From the NCBI RefSeq assembly GCF_900111885.1, contig NZ_FOKG01000008.1:246987-310986 (forward strand): a DNA stretch of 64,000 bases, read 5' to 3'. Positions 36,028 through 44,301 of this stretch are shown here, piece by piece. Numbering within the stretch: position 1 is the first letter of the stretch; each line of letters opens with the position of its first letter. The notes under the pieces were generated by a model. The model was not told the DNA's origin, did no database searches, and saw only the letters and a program-made list of their open reading frames with translations. This stretch comes from Amycolatopsis marina (lineage in GTDB: Bacteria > Actinomycetota > Actinomycetes > Mycobacteriales > Pseudonocardiaceae). The position numbers were made by a program, and so were the translations under genes.

Positions 36028-37528
36028 CGCCGGAACTCGTCGACGAATTCCGGGGAGGGCCAGTGGGTTGATGCCGGGCGCGGAGGGCTTTGCGGTCCAC
36101 CTTGCCGATGGGGGTGAGGGGGAGCGCTTCGGTGAACTCCACGGCCGAGGGCGCCAGGTGACCGCGGCCGAGGACGACCTCGACGTGCCGCCGCAGCGCG
36201 TCGGCGGTCTCCGGTGTCCCCGAGCGCGGTTCGGTGGGCACCACCACGGCGTGCACCACCTCGCCACCGGCGTCAGTGCCCGGCACGCCGAACACCGCGG
36301 CGTGGCGCACCAGCGGATGCCCGGTGAGCGCGTCCTCCACAACGGACGGATGAACCAGGCTGCCGTTCTCCCCGGTGACGATCACGTCGTCCAGTCTGCC
36401 CAGCAGGTACAGGTATCCGTCGCTGTCGAACTTCCCGGCGTCACCGGTGCGCAGCCAGCCGTCCTCGAGCGGAGCGGGCCGGTCGAGATACCCGTCCATC
36501 AGTGCGAGTCCGCGCACCAGGACCTCCCCGGTCGAGTCGTCGACACGCGCCTCCATCCCGGGCACGATTCGTCCGACAGACCCGAGCCGGTGCGGATGGT
36601 CCGCCAGTTCCGCGGGTGCGAGGTTCGCGATCATCGGTGCCTCGGTCAGCCCGTACCCCTGCCCGACCACCGGGCCGAACACGTCCAGCGCCTGGCGCAG
36701 CCGGTGCGCGGGCAGCGGGCTCGCGCCGACGGAGAGCGCGCGCATGCTGCGCAGATCCGTGGACTCGATCGCAGGATGGTCGAGCACCTGCGCCAGCCTT
36801 GGTGGAGTGAGGGACAGTGTCGTGATCCGCTCGGACTCGATGGCGCGCAGCACGGCCGCCGCGTCGAAGCCCTCGTGCAGCACCACGACGTCGCCCCGCA
36901 GCAGCGCGCCGAGGGCCGCGGCGTTCCCGGTCATATGGGACATCGGCGCCACCAGTAGCGCTCGTTCCGGGGAGGGGCCGGGCCGGAAGATGTGGGCCAT
37001 TTCCTCGTAAATCCGGCTGTGGCAGATGAGCTTGGGAGTCCCGGTCGTGCCTCCCGACGTGAAGATCACCCGCGCCGATTCGGGCAGGGCGAGCGCCGTG
37101 GTCGGCCATTCGTGAAGCAGATCCACGACTCCCGGCGCGGACCCCAGCCCCAGTACCCCGCACCGCCCCGGCAGGTGGCGCAGATCGCCGATCCGGCCGG
37201 GGTCGACGATCACCGTGCCCGCGCCGGCCGCGGAGATCGCCGTGGCCATGTCCGGCAGGCTCGCCGAGGCGCCGACCAGCAGCACCGTCGCGCCGCGCAA
37301 CTGGGCCGCCAGTTGCGCGAGGAGCGACTCGGGGCGGTTGCCACCGATGATCGCGACGGTCTCGCCCCGGCCGACGCCCTCGGCCGCGAGCCCGTCGTGC
37401 AGCCGTCGCACCAGCCGCGTGGCCGCCTCGTAGGTCACGCATTCTCCACCGTGCACGAACGCGGGGCGGCTCCCGCCGTCGGCCAGCGCCCGGAGAACGC
37501 GTGTCAGAAAGTAGCTGGGCACCGGCAC
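36020..37528 (-). CDS. Acyl-CoA synthetase / AMP-dependent ligase (class I adenylate-forming)
   Basis: A 502-residue ANL-superfamily enzyme. P-loop-like A3 FTSGGTTGTPK, A5 GQGYGLTEAP, A7 LRTGDAGKFDSDGYLYLLGR, and A10 PLTPIGKVDRKAL, whose lysine is needed for adenylation, are all present. The substrate is unknown; length and motifs fit a carboxylic-acid:CoA ligase. The GTG start (37528) lies 4 bp after the GNAT stop. The unusual G in ENGSLVHPSVVE, where the family usually has KGGxNVxP, may alter the acyl-carrier site. Confidence 0.88.
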   Translation of the reverse strand: MPVPSYFLTRVLRALADGGSRPAFVHGGECVTYEAATRLVRRLHDGLAAEGVGRGETVAIIGGNRPESLLAQLAAQLRGATVLLVGASASLPDMATAISAAGAGTVIVDPGRIGDLRHLPGRCGVLGLGSAPGVVDLLHEWPTTALALPESARVIFTSGGTTGTPKLICHSRIYEEMAHIFRPGPSPERALLVAPMSHMTGNAAALGALLRGDVVVLHEGFDAAAVLRAIESERITTLSLTPPRLAQVLDHPAIESTDLRSMRALSVGASPLPAHRLRQALDVFGPVVGQGYGLTEAPMIANLAPAELADHPHRLGSVGRIVPGMEARVDDSTGEVLVRGLALMDGYLDRPAPLEDGWLRTGDAGKFDSDGYLYLLGRLDDVIVTGENGSLVHPSVVEDALTGHPLVRHAAVFGVPGTDAGGEVVHAVVVPTEPRSGTPETADALRRHVEVVLGRGHLAPSAVEFTEALPLTPIGKVDRKALRARHQPTGPPRNSSTSSGVS

Positions 37529-37532
37529 TGGC

Positions 37533-38072
37533 TCACATCGCGCCTGCCGGACCGCGAGTCCAGATCAGCTCCGGTTCCACACCCGGCCCGGCGTGCTCGG
37601 TACGCACATGGGTGAACCCGCAGCGACGCGCGACGGCGGCGGAGGCGGTGTTGCTCTCCTCGTGCTGGTAGCTGATCTCCCGCAGTCCCAGCGCGCCGAA
37701 GCCGAACCGCAGCGCGGCGCTCAGCGCCGTCACCCCGACGCCCCTGCCCCTGGCGTTCGGGTGTATCCACAACCCGGCCTCGGCGACCCCCGCTTCCAGG
37801 TCGAGGTTCTTCAACAGGATCTCGCCGAGCAGGTCGCCGGTGGTCGGTTCGGCAACCGCCCAGGAGCAGCGTTCGTCGCGCTCCCACTGCCGTGCCCGCA
37901 CCGCGACGTACTCGCCCGCCTCCTCCAGCGTGCCGACCTGGTAACCCGGCACGTAGCGGCGCTGCGTTGGGTCGGCGAAGGCCTCGACCAGCGCGGGCCG
38001 GTCGTCCATCAGCTCGTCCGCCCGCAACTGGCGCAGGTAGTAGTTGCCCGCGTTGATCTCGACCGGTTCCAT
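37533..38072 (-). CDS. GNAT family N-acetyltransferase (RimJ/RimL type)
   Basis: A 179-residue acetyltransferase with the acetyl-CoA-binding loop HPNARGRGVGVTALSAAL and the following beta strand LGLREISYQHEESNTASAAVARRCGF. It resembles RimJ/RimL protein N-terminal acetyltransferases; the substrate is unknown. It is between a DUF1707 membrane protein gene (22 bp upstream) and the acyl-CoA synthetase (4 bp downstream) in an apparent operon. Confidence 0.9.
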   Translation of the reverse strand: MEPVEINAGNYYLRQLRADELMDDRPALVEAFADPTQRRYVPGYQVGTLEEAGEYVAVRARQWERDERCSWAVAEPTTGDLLGEILLKNLDLEAGVAEAGLWIHPNARGRGVGVTALSAALRFGFGALGLREISYQHEESNTASAAVARRCGFTHVRTEHAGPGVEPELIWTRGPAGAM

Positions 38073-38094
38073 GACTGGACCCTATCGCCGACGC

Positions 38095-38502
38095 TCAGCG
38101 GCCCCGGCCGCCGAAGAGGGACCCGGCGAGGAGCGCCACCGCGGCGGGGATCAGGAAGACCAGCCAGAACCCCTTCGCCACGGTGAAGAACAGCACGATC
38201 GCGACCACGGCGGCGATCGGGACCGCCGCGGATGCGAGTCGTTGCGACGGCGGCTGCGACGGTCTGCGGACGGGAGTGGCCGCGGCCGGCCGGTACGGCG
38301 AGAGGAACTTCGGGCGAGGCTCGGGCAGGTCGCTGAACAACGGGATCAGGTCGCCCCTCGTGCGCGCGGAGGTCACCTGGGACGAGCGGTCGCCGAACTC
38401 GCCGATGTCCAGGCGCCCGGTGCGGACGTGCTCGGAGAGCGCATCCAGGGCGTCCTGGCGCTCGTCATCGCTGAGGCGAAGGTGGGGCTGGTCCGCTGGC
38501 AC
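38095..38502 (-). CDS. DUF1707 domain membrane protein
   Basis: A 135-residue protein. The N-terminal DUF1707 (SHOCT-like) domain reads LRLSDDERQDALDALSEHV-RTGRLDIGEFGDR, residues 8-41. A Pro/Ser-rich linker and two C-terminal hydrophobic segments (about 90-128) follow, with the tail GGRGR. DUF1707 proteins are widespread in actinomycetes and sit at the inner face of the membrane; role unknown. Confidence 0.88.
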   Translation of the reverse strand: MPADQPHLRLSDDERQDALDALSEHVRTGRLDIGEFGDRSSQVTSARTRGDLIPLFSDLPEPRPKFLSPYRPAAATPVRRPSQPPSQRLASAAVPIAAVVAIVLFFTVAKGFWLVFLIPAAVALLAGSLFGGRGR

Positions 38503-38586
38503 TCCACGATCCTAGGTGCCCCGCGCCGTGCGGGGGGTCACGGTGTGGGTGCGCTACCCGAGGAGGTCCGCACCGGGCTGCGTCTC

Positions 38587-40347
38587 TCAGTCCTTCAGTT
38601 CGAGCAGGACGGACCCCTGGCTGACGGCCGAGCCGACCTCGACGGTGAGCCCGGTGACCGTACCCGCCTTGTGGGCGGTGACCGGGTTCTCCATCTTCAT
38701 GGCCTCCAGCACGACGATCAGCTCACCCGCCTCGACCTGCTGGCCCTCCTCGACACCGACCTTCACGATCGTGCCCTGCATCGGCGCGGTCACCGCGTCG
38801 CCGCTGACCGCCGTCTTGCCGCCGCCGCCGCGCTTGCGCGGCTTGGCCTTCGCGGCACCGCCCGTGCCGCCACCGCCGCCCAGCGCGAGGTCGCCGGGCA
38901 GGGAGACCTCGAGCCTGCGCCCGCCGACCTCGACGACGACGTTCTGCCGCGGCGCGGTCTCCTCCTCGACAGGCGTACCGCCGTCGAACGGCTCGATCTG
39001 GTTGTCGAACTCGGTCTCGATCCAGCGGGTGTGCACGCTGAACCCGTTCTCGTCGCCGACGAACGCCGGATCACGCACGATCGCGCGGTGGAACGGCAGC
39101 ACGGTGGCCATGCCGTCGGCCACCATCTCGCCGAGCGCACGGCGGCTGCGCTCGAGCGCCTGGGTGCGATCGGCTCCGGTGACGATGACCTTCGCCAGCA
39201 TCGAGTCGAACTGCCCGCCGATGACCGTGCCGGTCTCGACACCCGAGTCCACGCGCACGCCAGGGCCCTCGGGGAAGACCAGCCGGGTCACGGTGCCCGG
39301 AGCGGGCAGGAAGTTGCGGCCCGCGTCCTCGCCGTTGATCCGGAACTCGATGCTGTGCCCGCGCGGGGTGGGATCGGAGGTGAACGGCAGCGCCTTGCCC
39401 TCGGCGATGCGGAACTGCTCACGTACGAGGTCGATCCCGGTGGTCTCCTCCGAGACCGGGTGCTCGACCTGCAACCTGGTGTTGACCTCGAGGAAGGAGA
39501 TCGTGCCGTCGAGGCCGACCAGGTACTCGACGGTTCCGGCACCGTAGTAGCCGGCCTCCTTGCAGATCGCCTTGGCGGACTCGTGGATCGTCGCGCGCTG
39601 TTCGTCGGACAGGTACGGCGCCGGCGCCTCCTCGACGAGCTTCTGGTGCCTGCGCTGCAGCGAGCAGTCGCGGGTGCCGACCACGACGGCGTTGCCGTGC
39701 ATGTCGGCGAGCACCTGCGCCTCGACGTGCCTTGGCCGGTCGAGGTAGCGCTCCACGAAGCACTCGCCCCGGCCGAAGGCCGCGACGGCCTCCCTGGTGG
39801 CCGACTCGAACAGCTCCGGGATCTCCTCGATTGTCCTGGCCACCTTCAGGCCACGACCGCCGCCGCCGAACGCGGCCTTGATGGCCACGGGCAGCCCGTG
39901 TTCGCCCGCGAAGGCGACGATCTCCTCGGCCGTCTCCACCGGGTCCTTGGTGCCCGGAACCAGCGGTGCACCCGCCTTGAGGGCGATGTGGCGGGCCGTG
40001 ACCTTGTCCCCGAGGTCACGGATGGCCTGTGGATTCGGGCCGATCCAGGTCAGGCCCGCGTCGATCACGGCCTGGGCGAATTCGGCGTTCTCCGAGAGGA
40101 AGCCGTAACCGGGGTGGATGGCATCCGCGCCGGCGCGCTTGGCCGCGTCGAGCAGCTTGTCGAAGACCAGGTAGCTCTCGGCGGCGGTGGTCCCGCCCAG
40201 AGCGAACGCCTCGTCGGCGAGGCGCACGTGTGGTGCGTCCCTGTCCGGATCCGCGTACACGGCGACGCTGGTCAGCCCCGCGTCGGCGGCTGCTCTGATG
40301 ACCCGGACCGCGATCTCGCCCCGGTTGGCGACGAGCACCTTCGTCAC
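38587..40347 (-). CDS. accA3: Acyl-CoA carboxylase alpha subunit (biotin carboxylase + BCCP)
   Basis: A 586-residue fusion. The N-terminal biotin carboxylase ATP-grasp domain contains [28 protein letters not shown], the [15 protein letters not shown] segment and [15 protein letters not shown] Gly/Lys-rich linker (about 490-515) leads to the C-terminal biotinyl domain with EAMKMEN, the lysine at about 551 being the biotin site for BirA. It partners AccD/AccE encoded 4 kb away on the same strand to carboxylate propionyl- and acetyl-CoA. GTG 40347 is favoured as the start because [11 protein letters not shown] is the normal N-terminus. Confidence 0.95.
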   Translation of the reverse strand: MTKVLVANRGEIAVRVIRAAADAGLTSVAVYADPDRDAPHVRLADEAFALGGTTAAESYLVFDKLLDAAKRAGADAIHPGYGFLSENAEFAQAVIDAGLTWIGPNPQAIRDLGDKVTARHIALKAGAPLVPGTKDPVETAEEIVAFAGEHGLPVAIKAAFGGGGRGLKVARTIEEIPELFESATREAVAAFGRGECFVERYLDRPRHVEAQVLADMHGNAVVVGTRDCSLQRRHQKLVEEAPAPYLSDEQRATIHESAKAICKEAGYYGAGTVEYLVGLDGTISFLEVNTRLQVEHPVSEETTGIDLVREQFRIAEGKALPFTSDPTPRGHSIEFRINGEDAGRNFLPAPGTVTRLVFPEGPGVRVDSGVETGTVIGGQFDSMLAKVIVTGADRTQALERSRRALGEMVADGMATVLPFHRAIVRDPAFVGDENGFSVHTRWIETEFDNQIEPFDGGTPVEEETAPRQNVVVEVGGRRLEVSLPGDLALGGGGGTGGAAKAKPRKRGGGGKTAVSGDAVTAPMQGTIVKVGVEEGQQVEAGELIVVLEAMKMENPVTAHKAGTVTGLTVEVGSAVSQGSVLLELKD

Positions 40348-40570
40348 CGGTCCGCCCTGCGTCGCGCTGGCACCTTCGGGCACGCCCTTGCCTCCTCGTG
40401 GTCGCTCTGCCCGGCATGGACGCGAAGAGGCGCGTCCGCGGGCCTCGCAGCAGTTTAGGCGACAGTACTGCCGGAACGTGGTGAGAGGCGGCTCACTCCT
40501 TACCGCTTCGGGCCTGCTCAAGCCGGGGTTGTGGGCCAGACCACGTTCGTCCCGGCGGCGCGGAGGCGGC

Positions 40571-40897
40571 TCAGTGCCGCAGCGGGGCGGGCAGTTCGGT
40601 GTCGAGCAGGATGGCCTCGTAGGGCTGGCGCTCGAAGATCGCCGTCAGCTCCTCGGTGTTCACCAGCGCCCACGGCTGCTGCTCCCCGCAGCAGCGCACG
40701 AGGCGGTCGATCGCGGAGTACGCCAGCAGCGCCAGCTTGCCGTCCTCGGTGTGCCGCAGCTCGACGGCGAGGGTGCTGCCGCCGTCCTGCGTCCGGTAGC
40801 GACCGCAGGGGATGTAAACCATCGGCGGGAAGCCGGGCGGGACGGGCAGGCGCGGAGTCGATTCGGAAATGGTCACGCGGACAACATAGACGGGCAC
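40571..40897 (-). CDS. SAV_915/SseB-like small protein
   Basis: A 108-residue cytoplasmic protein with [27 protein letters not shown], broken here only by description, resembling the N-terminal SseB fold and the actinobacterial SAV_915 family. Function unknown. The GTG at 40897 is uncertain; a GTG seven codons further in (VTISES) is an alternative. Confidence 0.65.
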   Translation of the reverse strand: MPVYVVRVTISESTPRLPVPPGFPPMVYIPCGRYRTQDGGSTLAVELRHTEDGKLALLAYSAIDRLVRCCGEQQPWALVNTEELTAIFERQPYEAILLDTELPAPLRH

Positions 40898-40943
40898 CCA
40901 GAGCTACCTCGCCGGGTGGGCGGCGCGCACTTACGCTGGAGTC

Positions 40944-41681
40944 GTGACCTCGACGAACTCGTCCCGGCCACCACGCACGGTGCTGGTGACCGTCGTACTG
41001 GCCCTGGTGGTCACGATCGCGGCCCTGGTGACGGTGTTCCTGCTCCGGTCGCGCCAGGAGAACTCCCCTTCCGCGAACGCCGAAGGCGAGGCGCCGGACG
41101 CCCCCTCGGTCTCGGGCTCGAGTCCGGCGGGTGACTGTCCCGAGAGCCGGTGCGTGGTGCTCGTCTCGGTCGACGTCGACGGCTCGACCGTGGAGTTGCT
41201 GGCGGACCAGGACGGCAGGTCCGGGCGGGTCCGGGTCGACTGGGGCACCGACACGGCCACGGTGCTCGAGAGCACGATCGCCACGATGGGCGCGAAGGTC
41301 GGCGGTGACTCACTGCGCTGTGTGGAGGGTGCGATCTCGGTGTGTCTCGTCAGGGGCTCCCTCGAGGACGGCACGGTCGGCGAGGTGGTGGTCGCGCGCG
41401 GCGGCACCTGGCGGCCCGCCGACCGGCCGTACTTCTCGAACGCGGGCACGATCGCGCTGGACGACGTCTCGGGGGACGAGGTGCCCGAGGTCGTGGTGGT
41501 CCGGCACGACTGCGCCGTCTCGGACCCCGAGGCCTCGTGCAAGGTCGCGCCGGTGGTGGCCGCCGTGTACGAGGTGGGCGGGGCCGAACTCGGTTGCACC
41601 GGGCACTACACGTCCCCGAGTGACATCCGTGGCTGGCCCGATGTCCGGGTCAGCGAGGGCGAGTTGCGCCCCTGCCCGTGA
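40944..41681 (+). CDS. Membrane-anchored extracytoplasmic protein, unknown function
   Basis: A 245-residue protein. One N-terminal TM helix (TVLVTVVLALVVTIAALVTV, about 12-31) is followed by an acidic, Ser/Ala-rich linker and an extracytoplasmic domain. The domain has six cysteines, including CPESRC, SLRCVEGAISVC, HDCAVSDPEASC, and single Cys near the end, suggesting disulfides. The segment DVSGDEVPEVVV resembles a single FG-GAP/calcium-loop-like repeat, but I would not assign a family. GTG start. Confidence 0.7.
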   Translation: MTSTNSSRPPRTVLVTVVLALVVTIAALVTVFLLRSRQENSPSANAEGEAPDAPSVSGSSPAGDCPESRCVVLVSVDVDGSTVELLADQDGRSGRVRVDWGTDTATVLESTIATMGAKVGGDSLRCVEGAISVCLVRGSLEDGTVGEVVVARGGTWRPADRPYFSNAGTIALDDVSGDEVPEVVVVRHDCAVSDPEASCKVAPVVAAVYEVGGAELGCTGHYTSPSDIRGWPDVRVSEGELRPCP

Positions 41682-41694
41682 CCTCGGTGCCCGG

Positions 41695-43059
41695 TCAGGC
41701 GCTCGTCGTGGCCGTTGTGCTCGCAGGACGTGCCTCGGTCCCGGTGTCGGCGAGCAGCGGCGGGGCGCTCGGTGTGTGCAGGACGTCGTCGTCGAGCAGG
41801 CCCTCCGTGCGGGCGACGATGGTCGGCACGGCGATCTGCCCGGCCACGTTCGTCGCGGTGCGGATCATGTCCATGATCGGGTTGACCGAGTAGATCAGCG
41901 CGATGCCCAGCGCCACCTGCTCCGCGCCGAGGCCGATCACCGTGGTGGTCAGTGTCAGCGCGGTGAGCCAGCCGGTGGTGCCCGCCGTGGCCAGCGCACC
42001 CAGTACCGCGACGACCACGATGCCGCCGTACTGCCACAGGCTCAGCGACTGTCCGGAGATGTTGGCGATGAAGATCGCGCCGATGGCGGGGAACACCGCG
42101 GCGCAGCCGTCCATTTTGGTCGCGCTCGCCAGCGGGGTCGCGAAGGCCGCGTAGCCGGGGTCCACGCCGAGGTTCACCGCCGACTGCCGGGTCAGCGGCA
42201 GGGTCGCGCCGGAGGACTGGGAGGCGAAGGCGAACTGGATCGCCGTCCACGCCTTGCCGAAGAACTGGCCGGGGCTGACCTGTGCCACGAACCGCAGCAG
42301 CACCGGGTAGACCACGAGCAGCACCAGCAGGCTGCCGGCGTAGACCGCGACGGTCAGCGACAGCAGCGGCCGGAACAGCGCGTCGCCGTAGTTGGCCACC
42401 GCCGCGCCGATGAGGCCGACGATGCCGATCGGGGCCAGCCGTACGATCCAGCCCAGGTAGCGCTGGATGATCTCGAAGACGCTCGAGGTGAAGTCGACGA
42501 AGGGCTTGGCCCGGTCACCCAGGCTGTAGGCGGCCGCACCCACGATCAGCGCGAGGAAGAGCACCTGCAGCGTCTCGCCCTCGGCGAAGGCGGAAACGAA
42601 GTTGCTGGGGATTATCCCGTCGACGAAGGCCGTCCAGGACCCCCATTTGTCCACACTGGACGCGGCCTTGTCCGAGTTGGCCGCGGTCGCGGCCACGCCG
42701 GCGCCGAGACCACCGCTGCCGGGGTTGAACAGCCTGCCGACCACGATGCCGATCAGGACCGCGATGAACGACGTGATCGCGAACCAGAGCACCGTCTTGC
42801 CGCCGAGCCTGGCGGCGGTGCGCCCGCCGCCGAGCCTGCGCAGGCTGTTGATGCCCACCACGATCGCGGTGAAGACCAGCGGGATCACCGCGATCTGCAG
42901 CAGCGTGGTGAAGATCGAGCCGATCTGGTCGAGGGTGTCGGTCAGCCAGACGGCTTCGGTGGTCCTGGCGACGACGCCCAGCAGGGCACCGACGGCGAGT
43001 GAGCCGAGTACCGCCGCGGCGAAGACCGGCGGTTTGGTGTAGGTCCGCACGAAGGACAC
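41695..43059 (-). CDS. Dicarboxylate/amino acid:cation symporter (DAACS family)
   Basis: A 454-residue secondary transporter of the GltP/DctA type. Hairpin signatures are SSGATLPLTRQSAVN (HP1), KMDGCAAVFPAIGAIFIA (TM7 region) and a C-terminal NPIMDMIRTATNVAGQ containing the conserved D and R-x-x-x-N. It imports glutamate, aspartate or C4-dicarboxylates with Na+ or H+. GTG 43059 was preferred over a TTG 17 codons upstream because GGAG lies at the right distance. It interrupts the accA3-maf-accE-accD cluster relative to M. tuberculosis, where a rhodanese gene sits there. Confidence 0.92.
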   Translation of the reverse strand: MSFVRTYTKPPVFAAAVLGSLAVGALLGVVARTTEAVWLTDTLDQIGSIFTTLLQIAVIPLVFTAIVVGINSLRRLGGGRTAARLGGKTVLWFAITSFIAVLIGIVVGRLFNPGSGGLGAGVAATAANSDKAASSVDKWGSWTAFVDGIIPSNFVSAFAEGETLQVLFLALIVGAAAYSLGDRAKPFVDFTSSVFEIIQRYLGWIVRLAPIGIVGLIGAAVANYGDALFRPLLSLTVAVYAGSLLVLLVVYPVLLRFVAQVSPGQFFGKAWTAIQFAFASQSSGATLPLTRQSAVNLGVDPGYAAFATPLASATKMDGCAAVFPAIGAIFIANISGQSLSLWQYGGIVVVAVLGALATAGTTGWLTALTLTTTVIGLGAEQVALGIALIYSVNPIMDMIRTATNVAGQIAVPTIVARTEGLLDDDVLHTPSAPPLLADTGTEARPASTTATTSA

Positions 43060-43161
43060 GGGCAACTCCGGGGATGTGAAGGGTTCTCGAGGTGGGCCAG
43101 TCGTGGTCAACGACTGACGGCCCCGGACTCTTCCGGATCGCTTGTCCCTGTGGCTGGACTC

Positions 43162-43788
43162 TCAGGATGTGGGAGACCAGAGGTCGACGACGCTCACGCC
43201 GACCTCGGCGAGCAGCTGCCGGGTCAGCGGCAGGCTGATACCGATGACGCTCGACGGGTCGCCGTCGACGCCCTCGACGAACCAGCCGCCAAGACCGTCG
43301 ATGGTGAACGCGCCGGCGACGGCGAGCGGTTCGCCGCTGCCGACGTAGGCGTCCAGTTCGTGCTGGGTGGGGGTGCCGAAGCGGACCGTTGTCCCGCGGC
43401 TGCCGGTGGCGCGGGCGCCGGTGTCCAGGCGCAGCACCGCGTGCCCGGTGAGCAACTCCCCGGTGCCACCCGCCATCGCGGCCCAGCGCTTGTGCGCGTC
43501 CTCGGCGGATTTCGGCTTGCCGACCATCTCCCCGCCGATCGAGAGCATGGAGTCACAGCCCACGACGACGGCCGGGTGGTTGTCGTCGTAGGTCCCTGCG
43601 AGCGTGTCCGCGACCTTCTCCGCCTTGGCCATAGCCAGCGCGGTGACCAGCTCGGCAGGGGAGGGGTCGGTCAGGTTCGCCGCCACGGCGTCCTCGTCCA
43701 CACCGGAGACGACCACACTGGCGTCGATCCCGGCGGCGCGGAGCACGGCAAGGCGGGCGGGGGAGGCGGAGGCGAGAACGAAGCGCAC
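43162..43788 (-). CDS. maf: Maf-like nucleoside triphosphate pyrophosphatase
   Basis: A 208-residue house-cleaning pyrophosphatase hydrolysing non-canonical or pyrimidine NTPs. Signature LASASPARLAVLRAAGI at the N-terminus, VVVGCDSMLSIGGEMVGKP in the middle, and the C-terminal IGISLPLTRQLLAEVGV. Start taken at GTG 43788 (VRFVLASAS); a GTG or ATG upstream would add up to 11 residues without ribosome binding signals. It follows accE in the same direction after a 180-bp gap filled with palindromic repeats. Confidence 0.92.
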   Translation of the reverse strand: MRFVLASASPARLAVLRAAGIDASVVVSGVDEDAVAANLTDPSPAELVTALAMAKAEKVADTLAGTYDDNHPAVVVGCDSMLSIGGEMVGKPKSAEDAHKRWAAMAGGTGELLTGHAVLRLDTGARATGSRGTTVRFGTPTQHELDAYVGSGEPLAVAGAFTIDGLGGWFVEGVDGDPSSVIGISLPLTRQLLAEVGVSVVDLWSPTS

Positions 43789-43824
43789 GACGCGGAGGTT
43801 ACCGCCCCGCCCGCGAGCCATTCC

Positions 43825-43959
43825 ACGGCTCGCACTTTCCCGGGAAAGTGCGAGCCGTCACGCCCACTTCCCCAGGTCGGCGCGGTGCCGTACCCGCACT
43901 TTCCCGGGAAAGTGCGGTACGTGCGTGCGCAACTATCCGCACTTTCCCGGGAAAGTGCG
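43825..43959. repeat. Three palindromic repeats with core GCACTTTCCCGGGAAAGTGC
   Basis: Copy A (43825-43858) is a perfect 34-bp palindrome including flanking ACGGCTC/GAGCCGT. Copies B (43895-43916) and C (43938-43959) are perfect 22-bp palindromes; B has near-matching GTAC flanks. The same core occurs at 2423-2440, and variants at 2474-2493 and 31417-31475. They fill most of the accE-maf gap and could terminate or stabilise the acc transcript, or be a dispersed palindromic repeat family. Confidence 0.9.
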
Positions 43960-43968
43960 AGGGGGGGC

Positions 43969-44205
43969 TCAGCCGGGGAGGGCCGAGGCGCGCCACGCGC
44001 CGGGGCCGGGGCGCAGCGGCGTGCGCAGACGTGCCGCCGGGTCGCTCCACCGCGAGCGGCGTGGTGCGTCCGGCGCGGACGCCTCGCCGGACGCCGCCGC
44101 GGCCACCACGGCGGTCACCGCGGCCAGTTCGGCGTCGTCCGGGTTACCGCGCACCACGCGCAGCAGCGGCCGGGCGGTCGTCTCGGTCGTCTGCTCGTCG
44201 CTCAT
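43969..44205 (-). CDS. accE: Acyl-CoA carboxylase epsilon subunit
   Basis: A 78-residue small subunit characteristic of actinobacterial acyl-CoA carboxylases, stimulating the alpha-beta complex. The diagnostic pattern is LLRVVRGNPDDAELAAVTAV near the N-terminus and the C-terminal WSDPAARLRTPLRPGPGAW. The ATG at 44205 overlaps the stop of a 26-codon frame (ATGA) that belongs to the second 77-bp start-codon element, so accD and accE are joined through that element. Confidence 0.93.
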   Translation of the reverse strand: MSDEQTTETTARPLLRVVRGNPDDAELAAVTAVVAAAASGEASAPDAPRRSRWSDPAARLRTPLRPGPGAWRASALPG

Positions 44206-44282
44206 TCTTGCTGCCTCACTCGCCGGCGGGCTGCACATCGCTCAGTGCCGTACCCGATTCGCTCACGGTGCCGGTCGCTCAT
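44202..44282 (-). CDS. 26-residue coupling ORF in 77-bp start-codon element, copy 2 (between accD and accE)
   Basis: Peptide MSDRHRERIGYG followed by [14 protein letters not shown]; the TGA overlaps the accE ATG. The ATG-to-ATG distance is again 77 bp, and flanking direct repeats extend to ATGAGCGAC. A 17-bp orphan copy of the element's 3' end sits immediately upstream, between the accD stop and this ATG, as if one copy had inserted into the ATGAGC of an older copy. Expression would be coupled to accD. Translation is unproven. Confidence 0.5.
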   Translation of the reverse strand: MSDRHRERIGYGTERCAARRRVRQQE

Positions 44283-44284
44283 GC

Positions 44285-44301
44285 CTCTTGCCTCACTCGC
44301 C
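44285..44301 (-). repeat. Orphan 3' end of the 77-bp element
   Basis: GGCGAGTGAGGCAAGAG directly follows the accD stop and precedes GC-ATGAGC of the full copy 2. It is identical to the ribosome-binding tail of copy 1 and nearly so to the others. It supports nested or repeated insertion at ATGAGC. Confidence 0.65.
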
